This document shows, piece by piece, positions 1-11,100 of a stretch of 64,000 nt of DNA. A program made the position numbers and the translations under genes. Positions within the stretch are counted from its first letter, which is position 1. Each line of letters starts with the position of its first letter. The stretch is from positions 252,497 to 316,496 of the forward strand of contig NW_019091475.1 of the NCBI RefSeq assembly GCF_001949145.1. Reading direction: 5' to 3'. The notes under the pieces were generated by a model that saw only the letters and a list, made by a program, of their open reading frames with translations, made no database searches and had not been told where the DNA came from. The stretch comes from Acanthaster planci (lineage: Eukaryota; Echinodermata; Asteroidea; Valvatida; Acanthasteridae).

Positions 1-137
1 CCCCAGGGAGCTGAGATGGTTTTAGGAATATTCAGATAATGTGAGCCCAGTGTGCAGGGAGAATGATAATACATACTGCTACCTGCTGTTAGATTCTGTG
101 CACCTGATAAATGCTTTGATATTATTATTATTATAGA
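1..137 (+). mobile_element. SINE copy 1, 3' part only
   Basis: The opening ccccagggagctgagatg is repeated, reverse-complemented, near 2998-2981. The similarity runs on through ttcagataatgtgagcccag and tgcagggagaatgat to an (ATT)n tail at 122-136. So this is the 3' half and tail of the same SINE family as the copy at 2866-3209, in the opposite orientation and cut by the window edge. Confidence 0.7.
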
Positions 138-987
138 TCTGGGCCTTACCGTTTCTTAATTTTGGACTAATTTCATGACATTGAAGGAGTCCTCAAAGGC
201 TCAACAGCATGTATTAATTATGAAGGTAATAAATACCAGTACAACACCACTACTGAATGAATCCGAAGTTTTTCAGCAAAGAGTTTTGGCAGTCATGTAC
301 CACATGAGCAAAGTTAAAGGAAATCTCTTGGCCACCATATTAGGGGACTCAACTAGATGTGTTGGTGGTGCTATATCATCCCCGGTAATATTAGTATCAT
401 TTTTAAGCCTACCCCTAAAAATGGGACCCAGATATTGGAATATCAGGGTGTAAGAATTCATCTTTTTAGCTGATTTCAGCTCTTTTTGTTTAGATGTTGA
501 CCCCGAATTACAGTTTTTGCACACCTGGTCTGTACAAAAGCATGGAGACTTTTTACATTTCAGCTTTTTGCCAACTGTTTTCTGCATTAAATTTGAGTGG
601 CCACTCACACCCCCTGAATATACAACTGTAGGTAGTCCAATATTTGATCCACCTGCATGGGATAACTGAAGCCTAGACTTCTAAATAACAGACAGTAGAC
701 CTATACATAAATGATGATTGTATTAGCTTAATTCATCTTTTGTCTGTATTTTGCAAGTTGTGGGTCTGCTTCTACAATTCTGGAGGTATTCAAAGACTGA
801 CATCTCCTCTAAGTAACCTTAATATTGATGAAGCACTATGTGCAAGCCGAGTTCTACCACAATTGACACTCTGTATATTTTTGTCATTTTTTTTGCGCAT
901 TGTTGAATTTATCTTATCCATTTTTTTGATGGGCTGAATTATTTATGGTTAGGAAGTAGAAGGAAAAGTTCAGTCCATGTCTTACAG
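138..987. other. Intronic stretch, no gene recognised
   Basis: This is AT-rich sequence between the SINE and exon 1. The minus strand from 608 downwards is open for about 110 codons with a cysteine-rich start (KLKCKKSPCFCTDQVCKNC), slightly like a CXC-type zinc motif. Nothing else supports a gene. Confidence 0.4.
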
Positions 988-2149
988 AACTTTTGGAATT
1001 TGTTGTCACCAGATGTAAGTGAAGTCTGTGCCTTGACCCCCACCCAACCAAAATATGATGCTTGGCATTCATCACCAAAAGTAACCGACTCCCAAAGCCT
1101 GGGGCATTATGCAGACACGGACAATCAGAGAAGTCCAGCAACCGATACTGTTGACAAGGGCGAAACTTCAAAACAGCTACAGCCGAGCTCGGAATCTCTG
1201 GAATGGCCCGAGGAAAATCAGATCCATTCATCCCATCAGAGTCTGAGTGGAGACAATGCGTCAGTTCCCTTTGCAGATGACAGTACTTCGTCAGTAGATG
1301 ATGAGACACGAAATGTTGCTATTTCTGGGGCAATTCATCGCGAGTTGTTGCCTGTCTTCAAAGAGGCTATGCTTGGATATTACTTGAAGACAGCCATCCA
1401 CCGACCAGTGTGCGTCTTCTTCAGGCTGCGTGGTATGTGGGCTGCATTACCATTTTTTTTCTCTGTTTTATCAGAATTTGAAAACTCTTGAATGTTGAGA
1501 ACCATACGGTAACAACAATAATATCAGAGTTGAAGTACTTTACGAAGCTCTAAATGACAAAGGTAAAGTGTGTTATGTAGTAACATTGTCGTAAAATTGC
1601 CTTTTCATCAGGCACATCAAATTTAAGTGAAAGTACATTGGACGCAATAATTGTGTCCTTGGCTCGATTATTTTAATATTCAACTATGTGTGGTTTGCTG
1701 TTTTGCTGTTGTTTTAGGCCTTATTCCCGATTTGGAAACACAAGTCCACAATTTCTGGTCCAAAGCTCAGACTATCAGTGACAACTTGTATACATCTTGG
1801 AGACTAGGAGCTTTTTTCAATCAATCTAAGGTAAGTATGTTAGTGGACATGTTACATTTGAAAGCAGTGCCTGTTTTTTATATGGAGAGTGTTTTTTCTG
1901 AACTCACAAATGCAGAGTTGTGGAGCAACTTTTTTAGAATTTGAAGACAACAAACTGATTTTCATGTGCACCAAAGATTTTGATTCATCGGTTTCCCATT
2001 GTCATGCCCATTCTTGTTTTTAGCCTACCAGGGGCTTCAAGGTACCAGACAAACTTCCAGTATTACGATGCTTCATCGGCATGGCCCAGCCAGCTGACTA
2101 CAGGGGACCAGGGAAGGCTAAAGACCTTCACCGATGGCTCACCAAACAG
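988..2149 (+). CDS. Exons 1-3: acidic/Ser-rich linker then first degenerate thioredoxin-like fold
   Basis: Exon 1 (988-1432) opens after the acceptor cttacag. It encodes about 100 polar, Ser/Asp/Glu-rich residues that look disordered, then the start of a fold (PVCVFFRLRG). Exon 2 (1718-1830) and exon 3 (2024-2149) continue with a helix (LETQVHNFWSKAQ) and a strand-rich part (KLPVLRCFIG) ending in a helix HRWLTKQ. This resembles a thioredoxin beta-alpha-beta pattern without any CxxC. The 5' edge of exon 1 is the least sure: the reading frame is open further upstream, and a second possible acceptor ends at 1012. A strong donor-like gatgtaagt at 1012-1020 lies inside the exon and could mark an alternative splice. 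Confidence 0.6.
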
Positions 2150-5100
2150 GTAAATCAACTTGGAAATTGTTCACAGATGCTTGCAAAGAAGCTCCATAAA
2201 GGATATTTTCTCTTCTCAGTCAGGTCAAATAAGAGATCATCCGTTATTGTTGTTCTTTTCACAAGTGTACAAAATGCACTCTTTCTGTTTCTCCCGTCCC
2301 CCAAGTCTTTGCAAAAAGAGGATGATGGCTGGAGGACATGTTTCCACCTAACATACGTTTTGTACATCTTAAAAGGACAAAAGTATGGATGACCTGGTCA
2401 GAAAGGTTTTGTTTTATGGGTAATACCAGAAATTAGGGGTCCTAAAGTGTGACATTTTTGTGTCCCTGTTACATGTACATCTGGTAATATCACCAGAATG
2501 GTTTTCAAACTATTACCATTTGTTTGGCAGGTCATTTGCATTAATTCACCACTCTTGGAAATGAGAAGCTTCGTTCTGAACTTACAAAGTCACGTCGGAT
2601 GTGACAGGGACACGAAAAAAAGGACCCCTAATTTCTGGAATCCCCTTGTCTTTCTTAGCATATGATTCTCCCTTGCAAGTGATATTCTTTCAAGAAGAAC
2701 GGAATTCTTTTCTACAATTCTAGGCTGTCAAATACAAGGATAGAATTCCAGAGTTCAGCAGCGAAGCTCTCGGCAAGCTTCCCTCCAGCTTAGAGTTGGC
2801 TCTCATCGCATTTGTGGACGAAGATAGTCACTATGACATAGAATCTAAGATGAAGGAGGTGAAAATATAATAATAATATTAACTGTTATTTGTATAGGGC
2901 ATGTCACTTTGGAAGTCCCTATGCGCTTATCGTTATTATCCCTGCACATTGTACTCACAACAACTGAACATTTCTAAAAACATCTCAGCTCCCTGGGGAG
3001 TATATCGGCTGATACAGTCCTGTCAGGTGCAAACGGCTAACATAACCGTGTCTGCCCTCACAGGTACCCATTTACTCCTGGGTGGAGAGAGGCACATAGG
3101 GGTATAAGTGACTTGCCCAAGGTTGCAACATGCTGCCACCAGCTGGATTCGAACCTCTGACCCTATGATCAGAAGCTAAACACCCTAACCACTAGGCCAC
3201 ATGCCCCCCAATATGTAATAGATTAGAATGCTGGGGCAAAATTGGTGGCAGACATTCAGGAGAGCCGAGAAAATTATCACGGCATATTCATTCAGAATCA
3301 GAGTTTACTTGACATGAGGGTTGAGCGTGAGTTTTGGATTGATTCTGATGGAAGGGTACACTCTGGTTGAGAAAATAGTAAAGGTTGGGAAATTCTGATG
3401 AGTTTCTTTGAATGCTTCTCAGTAATGGTCTATGGCATCTTCTGTCCAATTTCACCAGCACACATCTCCATGTAGCGATTAACAAATTTTTCAACAATGG
3501 CCAAATGCAGTTTACTTGCCGGCAGCCCGGCACGAAAACCCTATAGAAATCCAGTATTTTTAGCATTTTTCATTCAGCTCAGAGAAAGCTACAAAGAAGC
3601 TTCCCAGGTATTCATGGTGCATCCAGGCTCAGATAATGCTGTAAAGCTAATGGCTCAGTACGGGATTCAGACACTACCAGCTGTGGTCGTCTTGGACTTT
3701 AGAGGTAATTTAAGAGCTGGTTTGAGTTTCCAAATGTCCATGAAACATACTATATTGTAAGCTGTCATTTTGGTTTGGTTTTTGCCCTGTGTTGATGTAA
3801 TGCATACCAGCATGTTAAGTTCTCTTCTTGCACCTTCGAAGATAACATTTAAGTCTTCTGAGGTCAAATCAAATTAATCAAATTGCGATTTTACTTGAAG
3901 CTTGTCACATTTTGTTTGTACACATGAACATTAATTGATCTTTTCATCATAAGCCCCTTTATCCGGTGAATAAGCCGGACCTTAGGCATTGTTTTTTTCA
4001 AAATTGACCTTAACCGTATCCTGCTGGGGAGCCTGGTTTTGGGTACCTTGAGTGTTTACGCATAGCCAATTTTGACATTGAATAGTTGTATTACTTGGTG
4101 TTAAAATATGCTCATGTTGTCTGAAATTGCCGAGTAAATATGTGCCTCAGCATCAAAACATTGCATTCACACTCACACCAAACATGAAACTGGCTTGGTT
4201 TTTGTTTTATTTTAACAAAAAATAAGAAGTTAAATGTAAGGCCTCAGAAATGTGGAAACAGTTTTATTCCAGAGATCTACTTAGCAATTTGGTTGTTTTC
4301 AGACATACTGAGGAGCCAAGCCGTTCAGAAATTTGAAGGACCTAAGTCTTCCATGGAGCATTTGAGAACCTTTCTTAGCATTCGACTGTCCCCTGTGGCC
4401 ATTCTAACTTTGGACAACTTTGAAAGCCGCATCATCCGTCCAAAGGTCAAGAGGTCGCCGACCTTGGTGTGCTTCCACGCTCCCTGGGGTCATGACACGG
4501 GGTCATACCTGGATGCACTACAGCGATCGGCAGCTGAGTTTCATCTGCAGGATGGGGCGGGGCTGGAGTTCGGATCTGTTGACCTCAACAAGCATGCCGA
4601 AGGTATGTAAAGTATTGCAGTTCAGGGAATTTCGGGCAGAAAGTTTGTTTTTTACCCCACGAGGTAGCTTTGTGCTTGCATCGTTTATTGGTACCTTTCA
4701 AGTAGCCTTGCGAAAAAATGAGAAAATCTCTCACAGTTTTGGCTCCACAATAACTTTAATGGCTGATTTCATCCAGCTGCTTGGCTTGCAGAATTTGCTG
4801 ATCCACTCATGAAATTTGGTCGCTGTTGTAAATTTGACTTTTTTTGCAGTTGTAACTCGATGGGTCGACGCTACCTACGCTAAGGGCGTTCCGTTCTCCG
4901 TTCTTTTCTGGTGGAAGGAAACAGATGACAAAGGTGACTCTCTGGTCAATTTCAATTAATTCTTGTGGCACTTGGTTCTGAATACATCAGTGTGCCTTTA
5001 ATATTCAGGAGGTGAATTGTTAATTCATTTAACTGTTGATACATGTTTTTATTTACTTAGGACTTAACCCTAACCCTCTAGGCCCTTTTTGTTAGAGACC

Positions 5101-8100
5101 TTCCTCAATCCTTTAGAATCCTCCAATATTGGGGGGGGGGGAAATTGGATTCTCTCTCAATCCTCCGAAATCCTCCAAAACCGCCCGAAGGATTTTGGAG
5201 GATCGAGGAGGGTTAAGGTTAACCCTCCTATGGTTTTACAGCACAAATGTGCACAAATGCCCACAGTCACTGGTGAGCATGTAGTTTCTATATGGAACTC
5301 AAACATGCACAGGTTCAGTGTGTACACAGTAGGTTGTCATCACAAAATGACCCAGGGTCTGTATTCCTATGTAGTCTGGGAGCAGTCAAGGTAACATTTA
5401 TTATATTTCCCCCGGTGAGTTGAAGGTGCTGGCTTCATCTGCTGTTGAACAGCATCTGCTTCTGCAGTTAGGCTGTTCAGTTAGTCCTGGGCATTTTTTT
5501 AAGATTGCCCTGTCATGACTGAGCTCAACCCCCCCCCCCACAAATGGAAGGATCCCCTCCCCCACAAATGGAAGAAATTTTCTTGGCTTGGCCACCAAGA
5601 ATCTGCCAAGATATTTCTTCTTTCAATTTCTCTTTTTCGTGGCTAAGGCCTAGTCTTACATCAGAAGGTCTTTCCTGAAGCTACCCCAACCCCTTGGTCC
5701 GTGGCAACTTTCCTGGAGCAAAACCAAGTACCGATATACGATGCAGAAGGGGAGGAGCTACAGTACTCACCGTGGGCGGAGCAGGACATTGACGACGAGG
5801 TGGATTTTTTCGACTTTGCTTTTTCTGTGGTCTAAAAGTCACAGCAATCTCATGCTTCACTGACCAGAAGCTGTTACAAAGCCTTTCGATCATTCGACCC
5901 TTTTTGGCAAGTTTAATTCATTTCCACATCTTTAATTGATGGTCTACTAGTATTGATATGTGCACGCCGATCAGAGGAGACACCATACTGCAGTGGCATC
6001 ACACTGGTGCACGCATTCTCAGACTTGACAAGACCAAACATTGAGACAAGTCGCAATTGCCATATTAGTTGGAAGAGGCTTGGGATGCATACCCCCTTGC
6101 CACGGCTTCTAATTCTGTTTGCCAAATTGGGTCCAAGCTGAATGTAGAGAAGGCCGACCTTTTTTTTATCTGCTCCCAGCAGGAACAAAAGAGGGCGTGT
6201 TTTGAAAAGAAATTGACAGTCCTTTGGCACTCCAGCACCACATAGCTGCGCAAGTTTATGCGCGTTTGATGCGGAGCACGCTGAGTACATGCAGCGATTT
6301 CAGTCTAGAATGTGTGGTCTTCGCGTGCACGCCACATGCGTGCTAGAACCCGGTTGGAATACTTGCCACCTGTCTTTCTTTCGTCGGTGAGGGTGGCACT
6401 TCAGCTCAGCACGGATAATAAATTTGAGGCGTGGCTTTCCTGGTATTTTTGCATGCATGTTACAATTTCTGTTTGTCATTCTGCAACCCTCTGACGGAAG
6501 AGTTTAAACTGAAAATGACTGTTGCCTGTCTGCGAACTTTAAGTAAGCTGTCATTGTCAATTTAATGTAAGAAATTATAAAAGCCACGCAGAACTGCAGA
6601 ATCCAAATATGATTAAAGTTTCTTATTTTTGCTCAGCTTGCTTTTGGTTTCACAAAGTACAAACCAACTCTCTGCACCAGTCCTGCGAATAACACCCTTG
6701 GAATACCTGATGATTTGAATAACCAAGACTTGTGTGATCTGAGAAGTTTGACTCAGTCGAAGAGGTTGAAGGTCAAGCGCAAGGACAAAACTGAAGCCAG
6801 TAATATCCAGAAATCAGTCTGGGTCAAAAAGGTTTGTCAGGCAGTGTAATTGTAACTCGTTAAAACTCATTAGTTTGTTAATTTATATTTTTGTAGATAG
6901 TTTATGGGACTCTTAATGAGTACCACAGTAAGGACTGTGATGCACATGTCCTTGAGCATGACATTTTATCACAATTACAACTGTGAAAATTATGCATATT
7001 GGAAAAGCTAACGTTTGCCACACACATACTGTGTGTAATGTCTGGGGTCGAGTTCGGGCGGCCTGTTCTTGACGCGGGATTCTTGTTCTCGTGCTCGAAC
7101 GGCAGGAACTCAACTCAAGAACACTGTTCTTGGAACAGGATCACACACCACCTCTTCGTCAGGGTTTTACAAGAACACATGGAAAAACTCAGGAGATTTT
7201 GATTTTTTAACAGCTGCAAAAAGTAGAGAGATGGCTTCCAAAGCCACAGACAATAGGAAGTTTTGCAAACTAACATAATTATTTCCATGACACAGAAATG
7301 AATGCTTCTGTCTAAATAGAAAAGAATTCAGCCTAGTTATCCAAACATTAACTCTCGAATAATGTAGCCTACATGGACACCGCCATATTGCATGTTGCTT
7401 GTCACTAACTACCATCGGTAACCGGTTGTTTGTTCCCGCTTTTGAGCGGCCGATCCACGAACAACGAGTGAAGCTGTTCATGAACATACGAGAATAAGCC
7501 GCCAGAGCTCAGTTTTTATACACTTTATTATACCAGCAAATACTTCTTATTTGATTAACCCTAACAGTCCTCAGTCCTTCACCTATTTGAGGACTGAGGA
7601 CTGTTAGGATTAAGGAAAGCCTCTTGTCTCATAAAAAAAATTTAATTTCTGTTATTTATCTCATCATTAATTTCCACTTTGTCTAATTCTTGTCAGAAAT
7701 CTAGTGCCGCATCTGCCCAACCAATGATTGGCAAGATCCCACAGGTGACCGATGCATCCTGGTCGAGCATCGTGGAACGTTCTCGGGCTTCCGGGGACAC
7801 CTCACGCCTCACTGAACCATGGAGGAAAGATGTTGCATTTACCACACTGGTAGCCTTTGTCCAGACGGACTGCAGCAACTGTCGAAGGAAGATGGCCGTC
7901 TTTGAGAGGCTGGTGGATTCACTGAAGATGATCAGTAGGTGAAATCAAGAAGATTATATTAATATATGAGATTCCAGGGTTTGAATTTCATTTAAAAAGT
8001 GACTAGACTACCGGTTCAATGGCTCGTAACATGTACAAGTCAAAAACCAGTTTTCACCAAACTACCTCAGCATTTCCTATGTAAACTCCACCTATGCAGT

Positions 8101-11100
8101 TGCTAGTCTCTCTTCTGTTATGTTGGATGAAACATCTATTTTAACATACTCTCGCACAAGATGAATAAATATAACACCAACAACTGGGCCTGCATGAGTA
8201 TTGCCAAAAGTATCGTTTAGTTGTGGCTGTCACTGTTATTCAGGAGAATAGCACTGGCCAAAAAAAATACCACACCTCCGGACTTTAATGGTCATGGTCA
8301 GCAAAAGACCGACTTTAAATTAAGTTGACACAGTCCAGTGGTCCATTGCAGAATTCAACCGTGGAGTGTCAGACCCGTCCATGTCTCTTGTTGTCCTGAA
8401 ATATAACAAACCTCAGTTTTGTTTGTTTTCAAACTAGATTGCTAACAGGACACCCAAGCTCAGTTTTTGCCAAGTTGTTATTTTTAGAACATCAAATCAC
8501 GTGATGTGAAGCCAAAGATGTTAGTCTAAACATTACCAACCTACAAATGGTCTGATGTCAGAGACAAATCAAAACCCAGATGTGGAGTTGCTCTTTTTGA
8601 GACATGACCAAAGTTTAATAGAGAAAGTGAAACAGCGCCCTCTGTTGTTTTCATGATTGAATTACTCCAACCTGTAAAAGATGTGTACGGCCATGGTAGT
8701 CAGGCTTCCAGAATATCAGAACACTGAAGGGAAAGTAGCTTAAATGATTTATGACAAATGAGGAAGCTACAAAGATCCATGCCCCTCTTTGCCTTTAGTC
8801 ATACTGTTACTATTAAACCTGTTACTGACCTCCAAACTAATGCTTTGTTGGTCCATTTTCTTCACAACTTCTAACTTTGTGGCCAGGATTGAGTTTTCGT
8901 TTTCCCTTGGAATTTTCGGACTTCGTCTTTGCCAGAATAAAGAGTTGTTTGGAGAATTATGTGGTGATCAACGATGCATTGAAATGATAATGCTTTGACG
9001 GATACATCATATGTTCCAAAAGAACTTTCAGTTTTCCCTGATGTGTTAAATTCATCAGGAAATCTAAAGTTTAATTTGCAAGATTGCTTGGGCTGTATAT
9101 TCAAGTTTATTAACAGTTTTGATTTGATAGTCCTTTTTTCGTATATTTGTCCATCGAACTGGGCTTGCCTTGATTAGGATCACTCTGTTTTGGTATTCTT
9201 GCAGGTGGTGCATCAATGTATATAATGAACTGCACGTCAGATCCAGTAACCTGTGCCCAACTAAGCGTTATTGGATTCCCCACACTGATAGCCTTTAGGG
9301 GGTACAGCGAGACAGGCAGTGAACAGTGTGTGACGCGGGGTCAGGCTACCCAGCTGATTCGTATGGACTACCATGGCATGCTGGAGGTGAATACAAGGGA
9401 GACTTATATGGCTTTTGAAATAAAAAGAAAATTGTATGTGTTGATAAAGGATCATCTTTATTGTATTGGTCAGCTTTGAATAGTGATATGGTCCTTTGCG
9501 CTCTACAGCCAGAGGTTGTTGGACGGAGTATGAAAAATGTGTTGAGGTTTGTTCTTGGATTTTACTTCTATCAAATAAACAGCTATAGGAAATTTACACG
9601 GTTTACCTTAAACTAACATGGTGAACAGTAATGATCAGTAATGGATTTTGAACATTTCACTACTGCCCCATCTTACTCCTTCCATTCTGCCTAATGAACT
9701 AGATAGCAGGTGTTGCAGTATCTTTTATAAGTTTAATCCTTCAGGATTCGCTGTGTGTTTGTATTTCGTTCAGTGGGAGAGTGTGAGACGCTTGGTGGCA
9801 GCAAACATACCAATTCTTTTTACCAGTTCTGAGCATGCGCGCATTGTTCTGAGCATGGGCGCGTTGTTCTGAGCATGGGTGCGTTGTTCTGAGCATGGGC
9901 GTGTTGTTCTTAGCATGCGCGTGTTGTTCTGAGCATGGGTGCGTTGTTCTTAGCATGCATGCGTTGTTCTTAGCATGCGTGTGTTGTTCTTAGCAGGGTG
10001 CATTGTTCTGAGCATGTGTGTGTTGTTCTTAGCATGGGTGCATTGTTCTTAGCATGCTTGTGTTGTTCTTTGCATGGGTGCATTGTTCTTAGCGTGCTTG
10101 TGTTGTTCTTAGCATTGGTGCATTGTTCTTAGCATGCTTGTGTTGTTCTTAGCAGGGGTGCATTGTTCTTAGCATGCTTGTGTTGTTCTTAGCATGCTTC
10201 TGTTGTTCTTAGCATGCATGTGTTGTTCTTAGCATGGGTGCATTGTTCTTAGCATGCTTGTGTTGTTCTTTGCATGGGTGCATTGTTCTTAGCATGCTTG
10301 TGTTGTTCTTAGCATTGGTGCATTGTTCTTGGCATGCTTGTGTTGTTCTTAGCAGGGGTGCATTGTTCTTAGCATGCTTCTGTTGTTCTTAGCATGGGTG
10401 CATTGTTCTTAGCATGCACGTGTTGTTCTTAGCATGCATGTGTTNNNNNNNNNNNNNNNNNNNNNNNNNNNNNNNNNNNNNNNNNNNNNNNNNNNNNNNN
10501 NNNNNNNNNNNNNNNNNNNNNNNNNNNNNNNNNNNNNNNNNNNNNNNNNNNNNNNNNNNNNNNNNNNNNNNNNNNNNNNNNNNNNNNNNNNNNNNNNNNN
10601 NNNNNNNNNNNNNNNNNNNNNNNNNNNNNNNNNNNNNNNNNNNNNNNNNNNNNNNNNNNNNNNNNNNNNNNNNNNNNNNNNNNNNNATGAGTGTGTTGTT
10701 CTTAGCATGGGCACATTGTAATTAGCATGTGTGTGTTTTTCTTAGCATGGGCACATTGTTCTGAGCATGCACGGTTGTTCTGAGCATGCTCAATACTATA
10801 AGTCTGCTGCCATCTGCATCTTTAACTCCCCCATTAATCAAGTGCAAGATTTGCATAGCCACAACCATAAAGGAGAAGACTCAAGACATGTTAGCAATCA
10901 AAAGCCTAAAAATTCCACAGCATTTTATTGTAGTCATTATTAAAACTCCTCTGCTAGACGGTCTCTAGATATCTCTTCATGCCCTATCTCACCCCAGAGA
11001 TAGCCAGCAAAATCTGTCCAAAATGTGGTGGCTACGGCTCGCAAAAATATATGCACCTATAGGAGCCACTGGCATTTCGGCTGCAGCCACTTCCCATAGG

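Noticed and set aside
273-608. Minus-strand frame with cysteine-rich start, slightly CXC-like
   Set aside because: Only a few cysteines match, no splice borders or second half of a domain, and it lies in an intron of a gene on the other strand.
3110-3180. Possible tRNA gene (GGTTCGAATCC)
   Set aside because: The internal boxes are there but the acceptor and anticodon stems do not pair, and it continues into a SINE body and tail.
5066-5082. Telomere-like CCTAACCCTAACCC
   Set aside because: Only about two units of it; it belongs to an irregular AATCCTCC-rich tract.
9741-9956. Open frame of MLRTTHPCSEQ-type repeats on the minus strand
   Set aside because: It is produced entirely by the 20-bp minisatellite; 60-bp multiples keep any frame open.
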